A stretch of DNA of 17,622 nucleotides from Candidatus Helarchaeota archaeon (lineage in GTDB: Archaea; Asgardarchaeota; Lokiarchaeia; Helarchaeales; HEL-GB-A): assembly GCA_013375455.1 (NCBI GenBank), contig JABXJT010000053.1:17310-34931 (forward strand), read 5' to 3'. Within the stretch, counting starts at the first letter, position 1. Every line of letters starts with the position of its first letter. Shown piece by piece: positions 1 to 8,403 of this stretch. The notes beneath the pieces are model-generated. The model was not told the origin of the DNA and did not search any database. It worked only from the letters and a program-made list of their open reading frames with translations. Position numbers and translations under genes: made by a program.

Positions 1-1385
1 AATTACACCGATGGGTGCCTCTTTCAATACCTGACTTACCTCACCCCCGGAACTTACGATTATTCCTTCGAGTGCAATGATAGCTTGTATTACAACTCGA
101 CAGCGACTGTCGTGGGTTTAGTTGTAAGTGAATCAAACTTCTTTGTACCGGACCTGATTTCAGCCATTGTGGCCCCTCCAACGGGCGACCAATACACCGA
201 ATTCAACTTCACCGTGATTTACAGGGACACGGATGACAATCAACCCATTGATGTCAATGTTTTGATCAATGGAACCCCATACTCGATGAATAAAGTTAAT
301 CCATCCGACGTGAATTACACCGATGGGTGCCTCTTTCAATACCTGACTTACCTCACCCCCGGAACTTACGATTATTCCTTCGAGTGCAACGATAGCATAT
401 TTTACAACTCGACAGCGACTGTCGTGGGTTTAGTAGTAAATGAATCCAATTTCTTTACACCGAACCTGATTTCAGCTGCGGTGATCCCTCCAACAGGTAA
501 TCAATATACCGAATTCAACTTCACCGTGATTTACAGGGATACTGATGACAATCAACCCACCTACGTTAATGTTATAATCAATGGCACACCCTTTTTAATG
601 AATAAAGTTAATCCTTCCGATGTAAATTACACGGATGGCTGCCTTTATCAATATTTAACTTATCTCACCCCCGGAACTTACGATTATTCCTTCGAGTGCA
701 ACGATAGCTTATATTACAACACGACAGTAACCATGGGATTGGGAGTTATTAGAGTTAATTTGTTTACGCCAAATTTGATTGGAGCTAATGTCACTCCCAC
801 CATGGGTGATCAATTTACTCAATTTAATTTCAGTGTAATTTATTCAGACGTGGATAATGATGGACCAGTATCTATCAATGTTTTAATCAATGGCACGCCC
901 TACCCGATGACGAAGCAAAATCCTGCCGACGTGAATTACACTGATGGGTGCCTCTACCAATATGTAAACCTTCTCTCCATGGACACCCCCGGCTTTCTAA
1001 ATACCTCGCTCTCTTATGAATATTCATTCGAGTGTAATGATGGTCTATGGAGTAACTCAACTGTAACTTATGTGGGACTAACAGTTAACATTACAAATAC
1101 TAATGCTCCAGCTTTGCTATCGGGAGCTGTCTTCCCTCTGACGGGTGATCAATACACCGAATTCACGTTTAGCATAACCTATTTCGATTTAGATAATAAT
1201 GCCCCAGATTTTATCAGAGTTTTAATTAATGGAGTACCGCATCCGATGGTAAAATTGAATCCTTCTGATGTAAATTACACGGATGGGTGCATTTACATGT
1301 ATCAGACGACTCTCTCCCCAGGTTACTACGTCATATTTTTCGAATCGGATGATGGTGCCTTCACAAACTCAACAAGCATTCCCCT
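1..1385 (+). repeat. Tandem ectodomain repeats, about 312 bp period
   Basis: Equivalent positions of successive units (the TGDQ-like codons) fall at 181, 493, 802 and 1141, giving periods of 312, 309 and 339 bp; the last spacing includes a ten-codon insertion around 980-1010. The incomplete first unit (1-84) differs from 313-396 by a single base, so the first copies duplicated or were converted recently, while the last ones are old. The units continue past the left edge. Confidence 0.9.
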
Positions 1386-2400
1386 TTCTTGCACGGTGAC
1401 GGAAACTAAGGGGTTTCTTGATGAATATTGGTGGATATTAGCATTAGTAGGAATCGTAGGTGTAGCCCTCGCAGTTATTGTACTGAGTTATTCACGAGCT
1501 AAAAAGCGAAGGCCCACCGTGGGACTAGAAATAATACCCCCAAAAGATGAAGTCGAAATAGTTGCTGAAGAAGTAAAACCACCCAAACCAGTACCTGAAA
1601 AACTTCAGTTCGCGTGTTCATCTTGTACCGGAGAATTTTCCGTCGACAGATTAGATGCTTCGGTGCGCCATTGTCCTAATTGTGGAAAGCCACTAGATTT
1701 AATTAAAAGTTGTCCTCAGTGTACCGAATTGATGACAATTCCTCACGAGGTTTATCCGAAATTTGTTGGAAAATCTCTCGAATGTCCCAATTGCAAGGCT
1801 ATTTTTACACTTGCTGGAATAGAACCGCTTCCAAGTCCGCCCCCTGAAGAAGAGCCCGTCATCCCCTATTTAGTTATTGAACCCGAACAATTTTCATGTT
1901 CAACCTGTGGAACGACTCTCCCAATCCAAAAGCCCGACATATCCATGGTTTATAAATGTCCCATCTGTGACCAGCCATTAAATCGAATTCTGAAATGCTC
2001 CAAATGTGACTATAAAGCAGCATTCAAGCAAGAAGATTACCCAAATTATGTTGACAGGAATATCGAATGCCCCAAATGCAAGAAGAAACAGGAAGAAGAA
2101 GAACTCAGTCAAATAATCTCGAGGTTACGAGATGAGAAAAGGGAAACTCGCATCCAAGCAGCTGAGTTACTAGGCGAAATTGGTGATAAAAAAGCAGGAC
2201 CCTTCCTCCTCGAAGCAGTAATGACTGACCAAGATAATAACGTGCGAGCGGCGGCAATATTTTCACTGGGAATGCTTGGAGTAATAACAGCATTACCCCT
2301 CTTAAAACGATTAATGGAAGAAGATCCTGATCCAGAAGTGCGAAAACGCGCGGCTGAGGCAGTTGAATTGATTGAAAAAAAGAAAATAACTCATGGTTAA
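1..2400 (+). CDS. Surface protein, 5'-truncated: Ig-like repeats, TM helix, two zinc modules, HEAT-like repeats
   Basis: The reading frame is open from base 1, so the N-terminus (and any signal peptide) lies outside the window; the TTG at 85 is internal. The outer part is a tandem array of about 104-residue beta-rich repeats, each with a TGDQYTEFNF-like opening, an LINGTP strand, NPSDVNYTDGC and YSFECND, and many N-x-S/T sites. One hydrophobic helix follows (bases about 1422-1490), then a basic stop-transfer RAKKRR. The predicted cytosolic part has two homologous cysteine modules (bases about 1615-1800 and 1897-2090), each with four C-x2-C knuckles and a shared YPxxV..ECPxCK ending, so about two zinc ions each. 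Residues from base 2098 on form HEAT/PBS-lyase-type helical repeats (IQAAELLGEIGD, VRAAAIFSLG, VRKRAAEAVE). The layout suggests an outside-in sensor or adhesion protein with cytosolic protein-binding domains. Its ligand and partners are unknown. Confidence 0.85.
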   Translation, partial: NYTDGCLFQYLTYLTPGTYDYSFECNDSLYYNSTATVVGLVVSESNFFVPDLISAIVAPPTGDQYTEFNFTVIYRDTDDNQPIDVNVLINGTPYSMNKVNPSDVNYTDGCLFQYLTYLTPGTYDYSFECNDSIFYNSTATVVGLVVNESNFFTPNLISAAVIPPTGNQYTEFNFTVIYRDTDDNQPTYVNVIINGTPFLMNKVNPSDVNYTDGCLYQYLTYLTPGTYDYSFECNDSLYYNTTVTMGLGVIRVNLFTPNLIGANVTPTMGDQFTQFNFSVIYSDVDNDGPVSINVLINGTPYPMTKQNPADVNYTDGCLYQYVNLLSMDTPGFLNTSLSYEYSFECNDGLWSNSTVTYVGLTVNITNTNAPALLSGAVFPLTGDQYTEFTFSITYFDLDNNAPDFIRVLINGVPHPMVKLNPSDVNYTDGCIYMYQTTLSPGYYVIFFESDDGAFTNSTSIPLSCTVTETKGFLDEYWWILALVGIVGVALAVIVLSYSRAKKRRPTVGLEIIPPKDEVEIVAEEVKPPKPVPEKLQFACSSCTGEFSVDRLDASVRHCPNCGKPLDLIKSCPQCTELMTIPHEVYPKFVGKSLECPNCKAIFTLAGIEPLPSPPPEEEPVIPYLVIEPEQFSCSTCGTTLPIQKPDISMVYKCPICDQPLNRILKCSKCDYKAAFKQEDYPNYVDRNIECPKCKKKQEEEELSQIISRLRDEKRETRIQAAELLGEIGDKKAGPFLLEAVMTDQDNNVRAAAIFSLGMLGVITALPLLKRLMEEDPDPEVRKRAAEAVELIEKKKITHG

Positions 2401-2650
2401 TTTTTAAATTCATAAATTATCCTCCTGAAGGGTAAAACAGCGAATAGGATAGAGGTTGCAGGGAAAAGTCGAAATTTATTTGACTGAAATCGTTATAAAT
2501 CTAATGAAGACAGTTATATTTTCTTATTTTAAAACTCACTTAGTGAAATATAGCTTGAATTTAATCGGTATGAGAAAGTAAGAAAAATTTAAGAATAAAT
2601 ATTTGAGTTTTGTTACATTAACAACCAAATTATTCACAGAGGTATCAAGC
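2401..2650. other. Intergenic region upstream of aspS
   Basis: A 250-base A+T-rich gap separates the surface-protein gene from aspS. It holds a short T-run just after the first stop (about 2401-2406) and two TATA-like tracts (TTATAAAT near 2494 and AATAAATATT near 2594) that could start the aspS transcript. The 2420-2470 stretch is more G+C rich than its surroundings, but I could not fold it into a tRNA or recognise a box C/D or riboswitch core. Promoter assignment is tentative. Confidence 0.4.
2639..2643 (+). promoter_or_regulatory. Shine-Dalgarno GAGGT that fixes the aspS start
   Basis: GAGGT lies 7 bases before GTG 2651. The upstream in-frame TTG at 2603 has no comparable site. Starting at 2651 also places His and Pro at residues 26 and 84, exactly the diagnostic positions in archaeal AspRS numbering. 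Confidence 0.75.
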
Positions 2651-3961
2651 GTGTTAGAACGGGTCTTCTCCACGGATTTACCGGATATATCTGAGGGCAC
2701 TGAAGTTCTTTTAAAAGGCTGGATTCATCAAATACGGGATCTTGGTAAAATTAAATTTTGGTTGCTACGTGATAGCGAAGGACTGGCGCAAATTGTTCTA
2801 GTTTCGCCAAAAAAACATCCCGCTTGGGACCGTATCAAAGAAATTAAACAGGAATATATCGTGCAGGTTATCGGAATAGTACGACACAATGATAAGGCAC
2901 CAGATGGAGTCGAAATTGAATTTAAATCTTGCGAAATAATCGTAAAAGCAGTGACCCCTCTCCCATTTAGTGTTGTCGAACAAAAAACGAAGGCTAATTT
3001 TGATACGCGTTTAAAGTATCGCTATCTAGATCTTCGATCTCCTAAAACCCGGGCTATCTTTAAGGTTCGAGGGGCATGCGTGCAAGGGGCGAGGGAGTGG
3101 TTTTTAAAGAACAAATTTGTTGAGATGCACTCGCCTAAAATCATTTCAGCAGGAGCTGAAGGTGGTGCAACACTATTTCCCTTATATTATTTTGGGAAAG
3201 AGGCCTTTTTAGCGCAAAGCCCACAATTTTACAAGCAGGTGGGGATTCAAGCGTTTGAACGGGTTTTTGAGATTGCTCCATTTTTTCGAGCAGAGAAGTC
3301 TCGTACTAGACGGCATCTCTCAGAATCCTGGGGAATTGACGTGGAAGTCGCATTCGCTGAATCTAAGGATATCATGGAAATTCAAGAAGGGCTCATCATC
3401 TCAATGTACAGTTATGTAAAGGAGAACTGTCAGAAGGAATTAGAATTGCATGAAATAGCTGATTTAAAAGTCCCGAAAGCCCCATTTCCGAAAATTTCAT
3501 TCGAAGAGGCTGTAGAAATTGCGAAAAGTAAGGGGTTTGAGGTTAGCCTCGAAGAAGACCTCTCCGCAGAAGCGGAACGGGCAGTGCGAGAGAATTATGA
3601 TACGCATTTTTTCATTACTGAATTTCCGCTTACAGCCGTGACATTTTATTATGGTCCCCATGAAACTAAACCTGCCTTTACTCATAAATTAGATCTCCTC
3701 GCTCCAGGAGCAAACGGATTGGAATTGACTTCAGGGGGAAAACGCATTATTGACCCAGCAACGCTCATTAGGCGGGCGGAAGAAACGGGAATTGCTCCGA
3801 AAAGTCTTGGATGGTATTTAGAAATGTTCGAAGTTGGAGGCATCCCACCTCACGCTGGGTTTGGTATGGGGCTAGATCGCGTGGTCATGACAATGTTAAA
3901 TCTCCCCACGGTTCAGGAAGCTGTCATGTTTCCCAGAACAGTTGATATCTTAAAACCCTAA
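2651..3961 (+). CDS. aspS: Aspartyl-tRNA synthetase, non-discriminating (Asp-tRNA(Asn/Asp))
   Basis: This cytosolic class II synthetase attaches aspartate to tRNA-Asp and, by its signature residues, probably also to tRNA-Asn. From the GTG at 2651 it is 436 residues, the usual length of the archaeal/eukaryotic-type enzyme without the bacterial insertion domain. The N-terminal OB-fold anticodon domain has GWIHQIRDLG (residues 23-32). The catalytic domain has the RYLDLR linker, motif 2 (FFRAEKSRTRRHLSESWGIDVE) and motif 3 (GFGMGLDRVVM). His26 and Pro84 are the pair known from non-discriminating archaeal AspRS; discriminating enzymes such as that of Thermococcus have Trp26 and Lys85. Asp-tRNA-Asn would then need GatCAB amidotransferase, not seen here. 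The next gene begins 18 bases after the stop, so aspS probably leads a three-gene transcript. Confidence 0.93.
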   Translation: MLERVFSTDLPDISEGTEVLLKGWIHQIRDLGKIKFWLLRDSEGLAQIVLVSPKKHPAWDRIKEIKQEYIVQVIGIVRHNDKAPDGVEIEFKSCEIIVKAVTPLPFSVVEQKTKANFDTRLKYRYLDLRSPKTRAIFKVRGACVQGAREWFLKNKFVEMHSPKIISAGAEGGATLFPLYYFGKEAFLAQSPQFYKQVGIQAFERVFEIAPFFRAEKSRTRRHLSESWGIDVEVAFAESKDIMEIQEGLIISMYSYVKENCQKELELHEIADLKVPKAPFPKISFEEAVEIAKSKGFEVSLEEDLSAEAERAVRENYDTHFFITEFPLTAVTFYYGPHETKPAFTHKLDLLAPGANGLELTSGGKRIIDPATLIRRAEETGIAPKSLGWYLEMFEVGGIPPHAGFGMGLDRVVMTMLNLPTVQEAVMFPRTVDILKP

Positions 3962-3979
3962 ACAAAGGAATGATTTCAA

Positions 3980-5371
3980 ATGAGCATGGTAGATACATGG
4001 GCTTGGTTAGGACCGTTAACAGAATATACAATGGCGATTTTTATGATTATCACCGCAATATTCTTCTTTCTCGCAGTATATCGGAAAGAGAATGCACGAA
4101 GGTATGGAATTATTTGCGGAATATCTGCCATCATGGTGTTTGTCGTTTTAGTAACGGTAACTACAGGAAATGTTTTTTGGGGCACGACATTAGGCGCGAT
4201 GATGGGAACATTTCAATTGACGCTTAGCATCGTGTGTTTGATTACAGGTATTGCACTCGTATATTTCGCATTGGATGCCAAAAATAACGTGCAGCATAAG
4301 GAAGCTTATTATTCTACCATACTTATTGCCTTGATCTTTTTTGGGTTAAGCATATATTTGCTAATTCCGAGTGCGATATTGATAATCAATGGAATACCCA
4401 TCCCCGCCGATTTGGTAGATCTCATCCCTATTTATTCGTTAATATATGTTTTCCCTGTTGCCCGTATTGTTTTGGTCATCATCCCGCTCACTGCTTATGC
4501 GGTGGGAATATACACTTTAATGGAAATGAAACTTAAAACCTACGAAAAAGAACCAATGCGGGAAGCTGACAGATATCAAAAAACATTTAGTAAAATTGAC
4601 TTAGAAATTTCACGAAAATTGTATCACGTGATCATAATTGTAGTGATAATAGCGTATCTTTTTTTAGGTGAAATAGTCATGAATAGCATTTACCAGTTTA
4701 CACTCATCGAGCTTCCCACGCATGGGTCTTTACCATTGGGGCCAGATATTTATAACGATGTTAGTACCAGAGTACTTGATTTCCGTGCAGGACATTTGCT
4801 GCTAATAATGGCGGTAAGTTGGATCATGGCAATTCTTCTTTTCACGGATTTTGTTCGACTCAAAAAGTATCGATATTATCCGTTCAAGATGCTCGCAAAA
4901 ATATATCGCGATAAGGAACGCCGCGTGCTTGCCCCTCATATCTTTCTTACAACTGGTGTTCTTTTCGTAGTGATCCTCAGTAGCGGAATAGATTTGGCAT
5001 TAGGCAGAAACACCCTAATATCTGCGCAGATAGTCGCGATAACAATCATGGTAAGTGCGTTGGCCGATGCAGTGGCTACGATCGTTGGTATAACTAAAGG
5101 CAAGCATCATTTAAAAGGAGGAAAGAGTAAAAAAACCTGGGAAGGTTGGATTGCGGGCTTCGCGTCAGCTTTTATTTTTGGGCTCGTTTCGTTTTTCGCG
5201 CTCATGCCACTCTATAACCAGAATTTCCTTGAAGGAATAGTCCTCTCCTTAGTAGCAGCATCAGTTTTTGGAGTCATTGATTATCTATCTCCTCCAATTT
5301 CCGATAACGTCTTGAATCCAGTGTTAATCGGGCTTGCACTTTGGGGCGTAGCCTTCCTATTTCCCCTATAA
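3980..5371 (+). CDS. CTP-dependent polyprenol/lipid kinase-like membrane protein, copy 1
   Basis: This 463-residue integral membrane protein has about 12 predicted helices. The C-terminal half (from about residue 205) resembles the dolichol kinase / phytol kinase / phosphatidate cytidylyltransferase group. It has SRKLYH (211-216), an acidic ADA motif (362-364) followed by a KGKHH loop, KSKKTWEGW (382-390) and SDNVLNPVL (441-449), matching the family pattern of RKxxH, an Asp in a helix, KKxxEG and DN-x-x-x-P. Members transfer phosphate from CTP to dolichol, phytol or diacylglycerol, or make CDP-lipids. The N-terminal 190 residues form five more helices that I do not recognise. A GGA-type ribosome site (AAAGGAA, 3964-3970) precedes the ATG. 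The gene sits 18 bases after aspS and 30 before its paralog. A polyprenol substrate for glycan assembly is plausible but inferred. Confidence 0.72.
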   Translation: MSMVDTWAWLGPLTEYTMAIFMIITAIFFFLAVYRKENARRYGIICGISAIMVFVVLVTVTTGNVFWGTTLGAMMGTFQLTLSIVCLITGIALVYFALDAKNNVQHKEAYYSTILIALIFFGLSIYLLIPSAILIINGIPIPADLVDLIPIYSLIYVFPVARIVLVIIPLTAYAVGIYTLMEMKLKTYEKEPMREADRYQKTFSKIDLEISRKLYHVIIIVVIIAYLFLGEIVMNSIYQFTLIELPTHGSLPLGPDIYNDVSTRVLDFRAGHLLLIMAVSWIMAILLFTDFVRLKKYRYYPFKMLAKIYRDKERRVLAPHIFLTTGVLFVVILSSGIDLALGRNTLISAQIVAITIMVSALADAVATIVGITKGKHHLKGGKSKKTWEGWIAGFASAFIFGLVSFFALMPLYNQNFLEGIVLSLVAASVFGVIDYLSPPISDNVLNPVLIGLALWGVAFLFPL

Positions 5372-5401
5372 CACAAAATAAAGGAAGGATTTTCAATTAG
5401 T

Positions 5402-6787
5402 ATGGAAGAAACATGGGGCTGGTTATCAATACCTTTAGGATATTGGATGGTTACCTATGTAATAATATCGTTTATATTCTTCTTTTTAGCAGTAATAAGC
5501 AAAAAAGATGCGCGTTTTTTTGGAATAATAGCCGGTGCTTGTGCAATCTGGTCGTTCCTTTGTTTGGTAGTAGGTGTCACCGGGGATACTCTTTGGGGAA
5601 TTCCTCAAGGAGGTTTTATGGGGCTATTCCAATTCACCCTTAGCATTATTTTCATCATTATGGCTTTCAGTCTCATTTATTTCGCCTTCGACGCAAAAAA
5701 CAATGTGGGACATAAAGAGGCGTTTTATTCAGCTTTATTATTAGGAGGAATTACTTTCCTTTTGGGTATTTGTTTGTTGATTTCTGCTGGCATTCTCTAT
5801 ATTCGTGACCAAATTATTACAACTTGGCACGATTTTGTGCCGTTCCATGCTCACCTTTATCCCCCCCCTATTGCAAAATTTGTGATTGTTGTTATTCTTC
5901 TCGTTTTTTTCGCAATTGGAGCTTACTGCTTAATAGAAATGAAGACCAAATCCTTTGAAACCGAGAGTGCGCAAAAAACCGATAAATTCCAGAAAACCTT
6001 TTCTAAGCTTGATCTGGAAATATCACGAAAAATTTACCATGTGATTATAATTGTTGTTCTTGTATGTTATTTATTTGTTGGTCAAATCGTTCTCGATAGT
6101 ATTTATCAATTTTCTTCCTTTGGTCTTCCTGCCGATCCTTTATTACCACCTCCCGAAGTAGTTTATGATAATGTTTTTGTTGTGGGCATCATTGATTTCC
6201 GAGCGGGACATTTATTAATAATAATGGCTGTTACCTTTGTTTTTATAATTCTGCTCACTACTGATTTCATTCGAATTAAAAAATATAGGTACTATCCCTT
6301 CAAAATGCTTGCAAAAATCTATCGAGATAAAGAACGCCTCGTGTTGGCCCCTCATCTCTATTTAACAGGTGGGGTTCTCTTTATAGTCATATTTAGTAGT
6401 GGGATTGATTTGTGGTTAAACACTCCCGCCGGAATCTCGGCGCAAATTGTCGCGATAACAGTCATGGTGAGCGCGCTGGCCGATGCTCTTGCGACAATCA
6501 TAGGAGTTACGAAGGGTAAGCATCATTTAAAAGGAGGGAAGAGTAAAAAAATATGGGAAGGCTGGATTGCAGGTTTCATATCAGCATTTATTCTAGGATT
6601 TCTTTCGTTTCTTGCGCTCATGTCTCAATATGGTGGTACTATTTTTGAAGGAATAATTCTTTCGCTGGTGGCTGCAATAGTCTTTGGTTTAATAGACTAT
6701 TTTTCCCCACCAATCTCAGATAACGTCCTGAATCCAGTGTTAATTGGGCTCACACTTTGGGGCGTAGCCTTTCTATTTGCCCTTTAA
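5402..6787 (+). CDS. CTP-dependent polyprenol/lipid kinase-like membrane protein, copy 2
   Basis: This is a full-length tandem paralog of the preceding gene: 461 residues, colinear throughout, with the same approximately 12-helix plan. The family motifs are all kept: SRKIYH, ALADALATIIG, KGKHHLKGGKSKKIWEGW and DNVLNPVLIG. Neither copy shows decay, so both are probably active, perhaps on different lipids or as a heterodimer. The hydrophilic loops diverge most, for example the segment around 5800-5860, which has an extra His/Pro-rich stretch. A strong purine site AAGGAAGGA (5381-5389) lies about 12 bases before the ATG. The last four bases overlap the stop of the convergent chaperonin gene. The assignment to the dolichol-kinase-like group rests on motifs only; CDP-lipid synthesis is the alternative. 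Confidence 0.72.
   Translation: MEETWGWLSIPLGYWMVTYVIISFIFFFLAVISKKDARFFGIIAGACAIWSFLCLVVGVTGDTLWGIPQGGFMGLFQFTLSIIFIIMAFSLIYFAFDAKNNVGHKEAFYSALLLGGITFLLGICLLISAGILYIRDQIITTWHDFVPFHAHLYPPPIAKFVIVVILLVFFAIGAYCLIEMKTKSFETESAQKTDKFQKTFSKLDLEISRKIYHVIIIVVLVCYLFVGQIVLDSIYQFSSFGLPADPLLPPPEVVYDNVFVVGIIDFRAGHLLIIMAVTFVFIILLTTDFIRIKKYRYYPFKMLAKIYRDKERLVLAPHLYLTGGVLFIVIFSSGIDLWLNTPAGISAQIVAITVMVSALADALATIIGVTKGKHHLKGGKSKKIWEGWIAGFISAFILGFLSFLALMSQYGGTIFEGIILSLVAAIVFGLIDYFSPPISDNVLNPVLIGLTLWGVAFLFAL
6784..6787. other. Shared TTAA: overlapping convergent stop codons
   Basis: The palindrome TTAA supplies the stop of the plus-strand kinase-like gene (TAA, 6785-6787) and of the minus-strand thermosome gene (TAA on the complement of 6784-6786). 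The two convergent genes therefore have no space for a dedicated terminator, and their 3' ends must be transcribed into one another. Confidence 0.9.
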
Positions 6788-8403
6788 ATTTCTTCTTCTT
6801 CCTCTGGGGTTTCGTATTCGGCAGGTTTCGCATGAATGACGTCATCGATGTTCAAGATTTGGCGAGCTATCTCATCTGCTGCGTTAACGGCATGAAATTT
6901 AACTCGATAAGCATCATAGATACCCAATTCCCGCATGTCCCCAATTTCTTTAGAGAGAGCGTTGAAGCCAAAATATTTCCCATTTGGTTTTATAGCGTGG
7001 ATCTCTCTCAGGTTCGTTAGGATATCAATGGGATCTAATCCAGCGTTTTCAATTAAAGTGCGGGGAATGACCTCAAAAGCTTCAGCAAAGGCTTTGATGG
7101 CTAATTGTTCTTTTCCGCTAAAATTATTGGCCCATATCTTTATTTTTTGAGCCAATTCGATTTCGAGCGCCCCACCACCAGCTAGGATTTTTCTATCCTC
7201 TAGAACATCTCGGAGAACACATAGGGCATCATTCATTCGCCTTTCTGCTTCATAAATAATGTGTTCCGTGCCGCCACGAATGAAAATGCACAAAGCTTTT
7301 GGGTCTTTACACCCTTTAATGAATATAATCTTATCTCTTCCGATTTTAACTTCCTCAACCACTTCGGCGAACCCTAAATATTCCGGTTTAACATCGTTGA
7401 AGTCTGTAATTAATGTTCCTCCAACTGCATCAGCAATTTTTTCGAGATCCCAACCCCTCACGAATTGTGCGGCTAAAATATTGTTTAAACTCAGGTACAT
7501 TTGCGCCTCTTCATTGAAATCGCGACGGCTGAGGAGGACGTTTGCTCCGACTTTCAAAAATTTATCAATGGTATCGCGAATTATTTGGCGCTCCTGAACT
7601 TTAAATTGCCTCATCAGCACCGGATTGCGAATGGATATCTTCGAGTCCAATTTGGTTTTCTTTGATTCGATGCTAGGACCCACGATTGCAATTTTGGCAT
7701 CTTGTACCTTCTTCGGCATATCTTCACGGGACACTTCCTTGTCGATTGCCATTCCATCAATTAATTGACTCTCGAGAAGGCTTCCGCCTTGCTTGGCAAG
7801 AATGGCAATTTTCTTTAAATTCACTCTTATTTTCCCATTTTCGATTTCGCTGATCTGGTTTATCGCTTTTATGGCCAAGGTCGTGAAATGTTCTACGGCA
7901 CCAACGGTTTTACCCACCATAGCGGTCCTTGCTATTTGCCTCAGTAATGGTTCGTCGGAAGGGTCGACTTCTATAATGTATTCTTTTAATAGTTCAGAAG
8001 CATGAACTGCCGCTTTTCGATACCCACTGATTATGAACGAGGGGGCCAATCCAGCATCCATTAAATTGAGCGCTTTCCGTAACAGTTCTCCCAGATATAT
8101 CACGACAGTCTTAGTCCCATCTCCCGCTTCATCATCCTGGGCCCGCACCAACATATCTATGAGTTTCGCCATTGGGTGCCGAACATCGAAGTTCTTGACC
8201 ACCGTTGCCCCGTCGTTTGTAATGATAATTTCATTCACGGGGTCTATTATCATCTTGTCCATTCCTTGGGGACCGAACGTCGTGCGGATGACCTCTGCCA
8301 TAACGCAACTCGCAATGATGTTCGTTTCACGAGCATCGGCATCCTGCAAGCGATTTACGTTTCGCTTTAAAATGGTTTTATAGGGCCTGTCTGAGATGGA
8401 CAT
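6784..8403 (-). CDS. thsA: Thermosome subunit (group II chaperonin, TCP-1/Cpn60 family)
   Basis: This ATP-driven protein-folding chaperonin forms the cytosolic double ring with a built-in lid. From the ATG at 8403 it is 539 residues, typical for the family. The in-frame extension further upstream is unlike any chaperonin N-terminus and is not used. Visible motifs are TTFGPQGMDKM (41-51), NDGAT (63-67), GDGTKT (94-99, the nucleotide loop, with Lys as in some crenarchaeal subunits), RDVLED with a catalytic Asp, and AGGGALEIE. Both Asp residues expected for ATP hydrolysis are present. The tail is acidic (EEEEEI) in place of the Gly-Gly-Met repeats seen in many thermosomes. A GGAG lies about 17 bases upstream of the ATG, too far for an ideal ribosome site, so initiation may be leaderless or weakly SD-guided. 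Which paralog this is (A, B or C) cannot be decided here. Confidence 0.93.
   Translation of the reverse strand: MSISDRPYKTILKRNVNRLQDADARETNIIASCVMAEVIRTTFGPQGMDKMIIDPVNEIIITNDGATVVKNFDVRHPMAKLIDMLVRAQDDEAGDGTKTVVIYLGELLRKALNLMDAGLAPSFIISGYRKAAVHASELLKEYIIEVDPSDEPLLRQIARTAMVGKTVGAVEHFTTLAIKAINQISEIENGKIRVNLKKIAILAKQGGSLLESQLIDGMAIDKEVSREDMPKKVQDAKIAIVGPSIESKKTKLDSKISIRNPVLMRQFKVQERQIIRDTIDKFLKVGANVLLSRRDFNEEAQMYLSLNNILAAQFVRGWDLEKIADAVGGTLITDFNDVKPEYLGFAEVVEEVKIGRDKIIFIKGCKDPKALCIFIRGGTEHIIYEAERRMNDALCVLRDVLEDRKILAGGGALEIELAQKIKIWANNFSGKEQLAIKAFAEAFEVIPRTLIENAGLDPIDILTNLREIHAIKPNGKYFGFNALSKEIGDMRELGIYDAYRVKFHAVNAADEIARQILNIDDVIHAKPAEYETPEEEEEI

Noticed and set aside
85..87. TTG as start of the left surface protein
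   Set aside because: The frame stays open to base 1 and the preceding codons encode the same repeat; the gene is cut by the window edge.
1..1385. CRISPR-like array
   Set aside because: The repeats are about 312 bp, in frame and coding, not short repeats with unique spacers.
2401..2600. Possible small RNA or box C/D RNA upstream of aspS
   Set aside because: CTGA- and ATGA-like words are present but not in a convincing C/D arrangement, and no tRNA-like fold was found.
2603..2650. N-terminal extension of aspS from TTG 2603
   Set aside because: No ribosome site, and GTG 2651 has a well-spaced GAGGT and gives the exact residue numbering of archaeal AspRS.
3970..4227. Short plus-strand and minus-strand open frames at the start of the first kinase-like gene
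   Set aside because: They overlap a well-supported membrane-protein gene in other frames and have no recognisable protein character.
6876..8403. GDGTKT loop in the thermosome as a novel substitution
   Set aside because: I recall the Lys variant from crenarchaeal thermosome subunits, and both catalytic Asp residues are kept.
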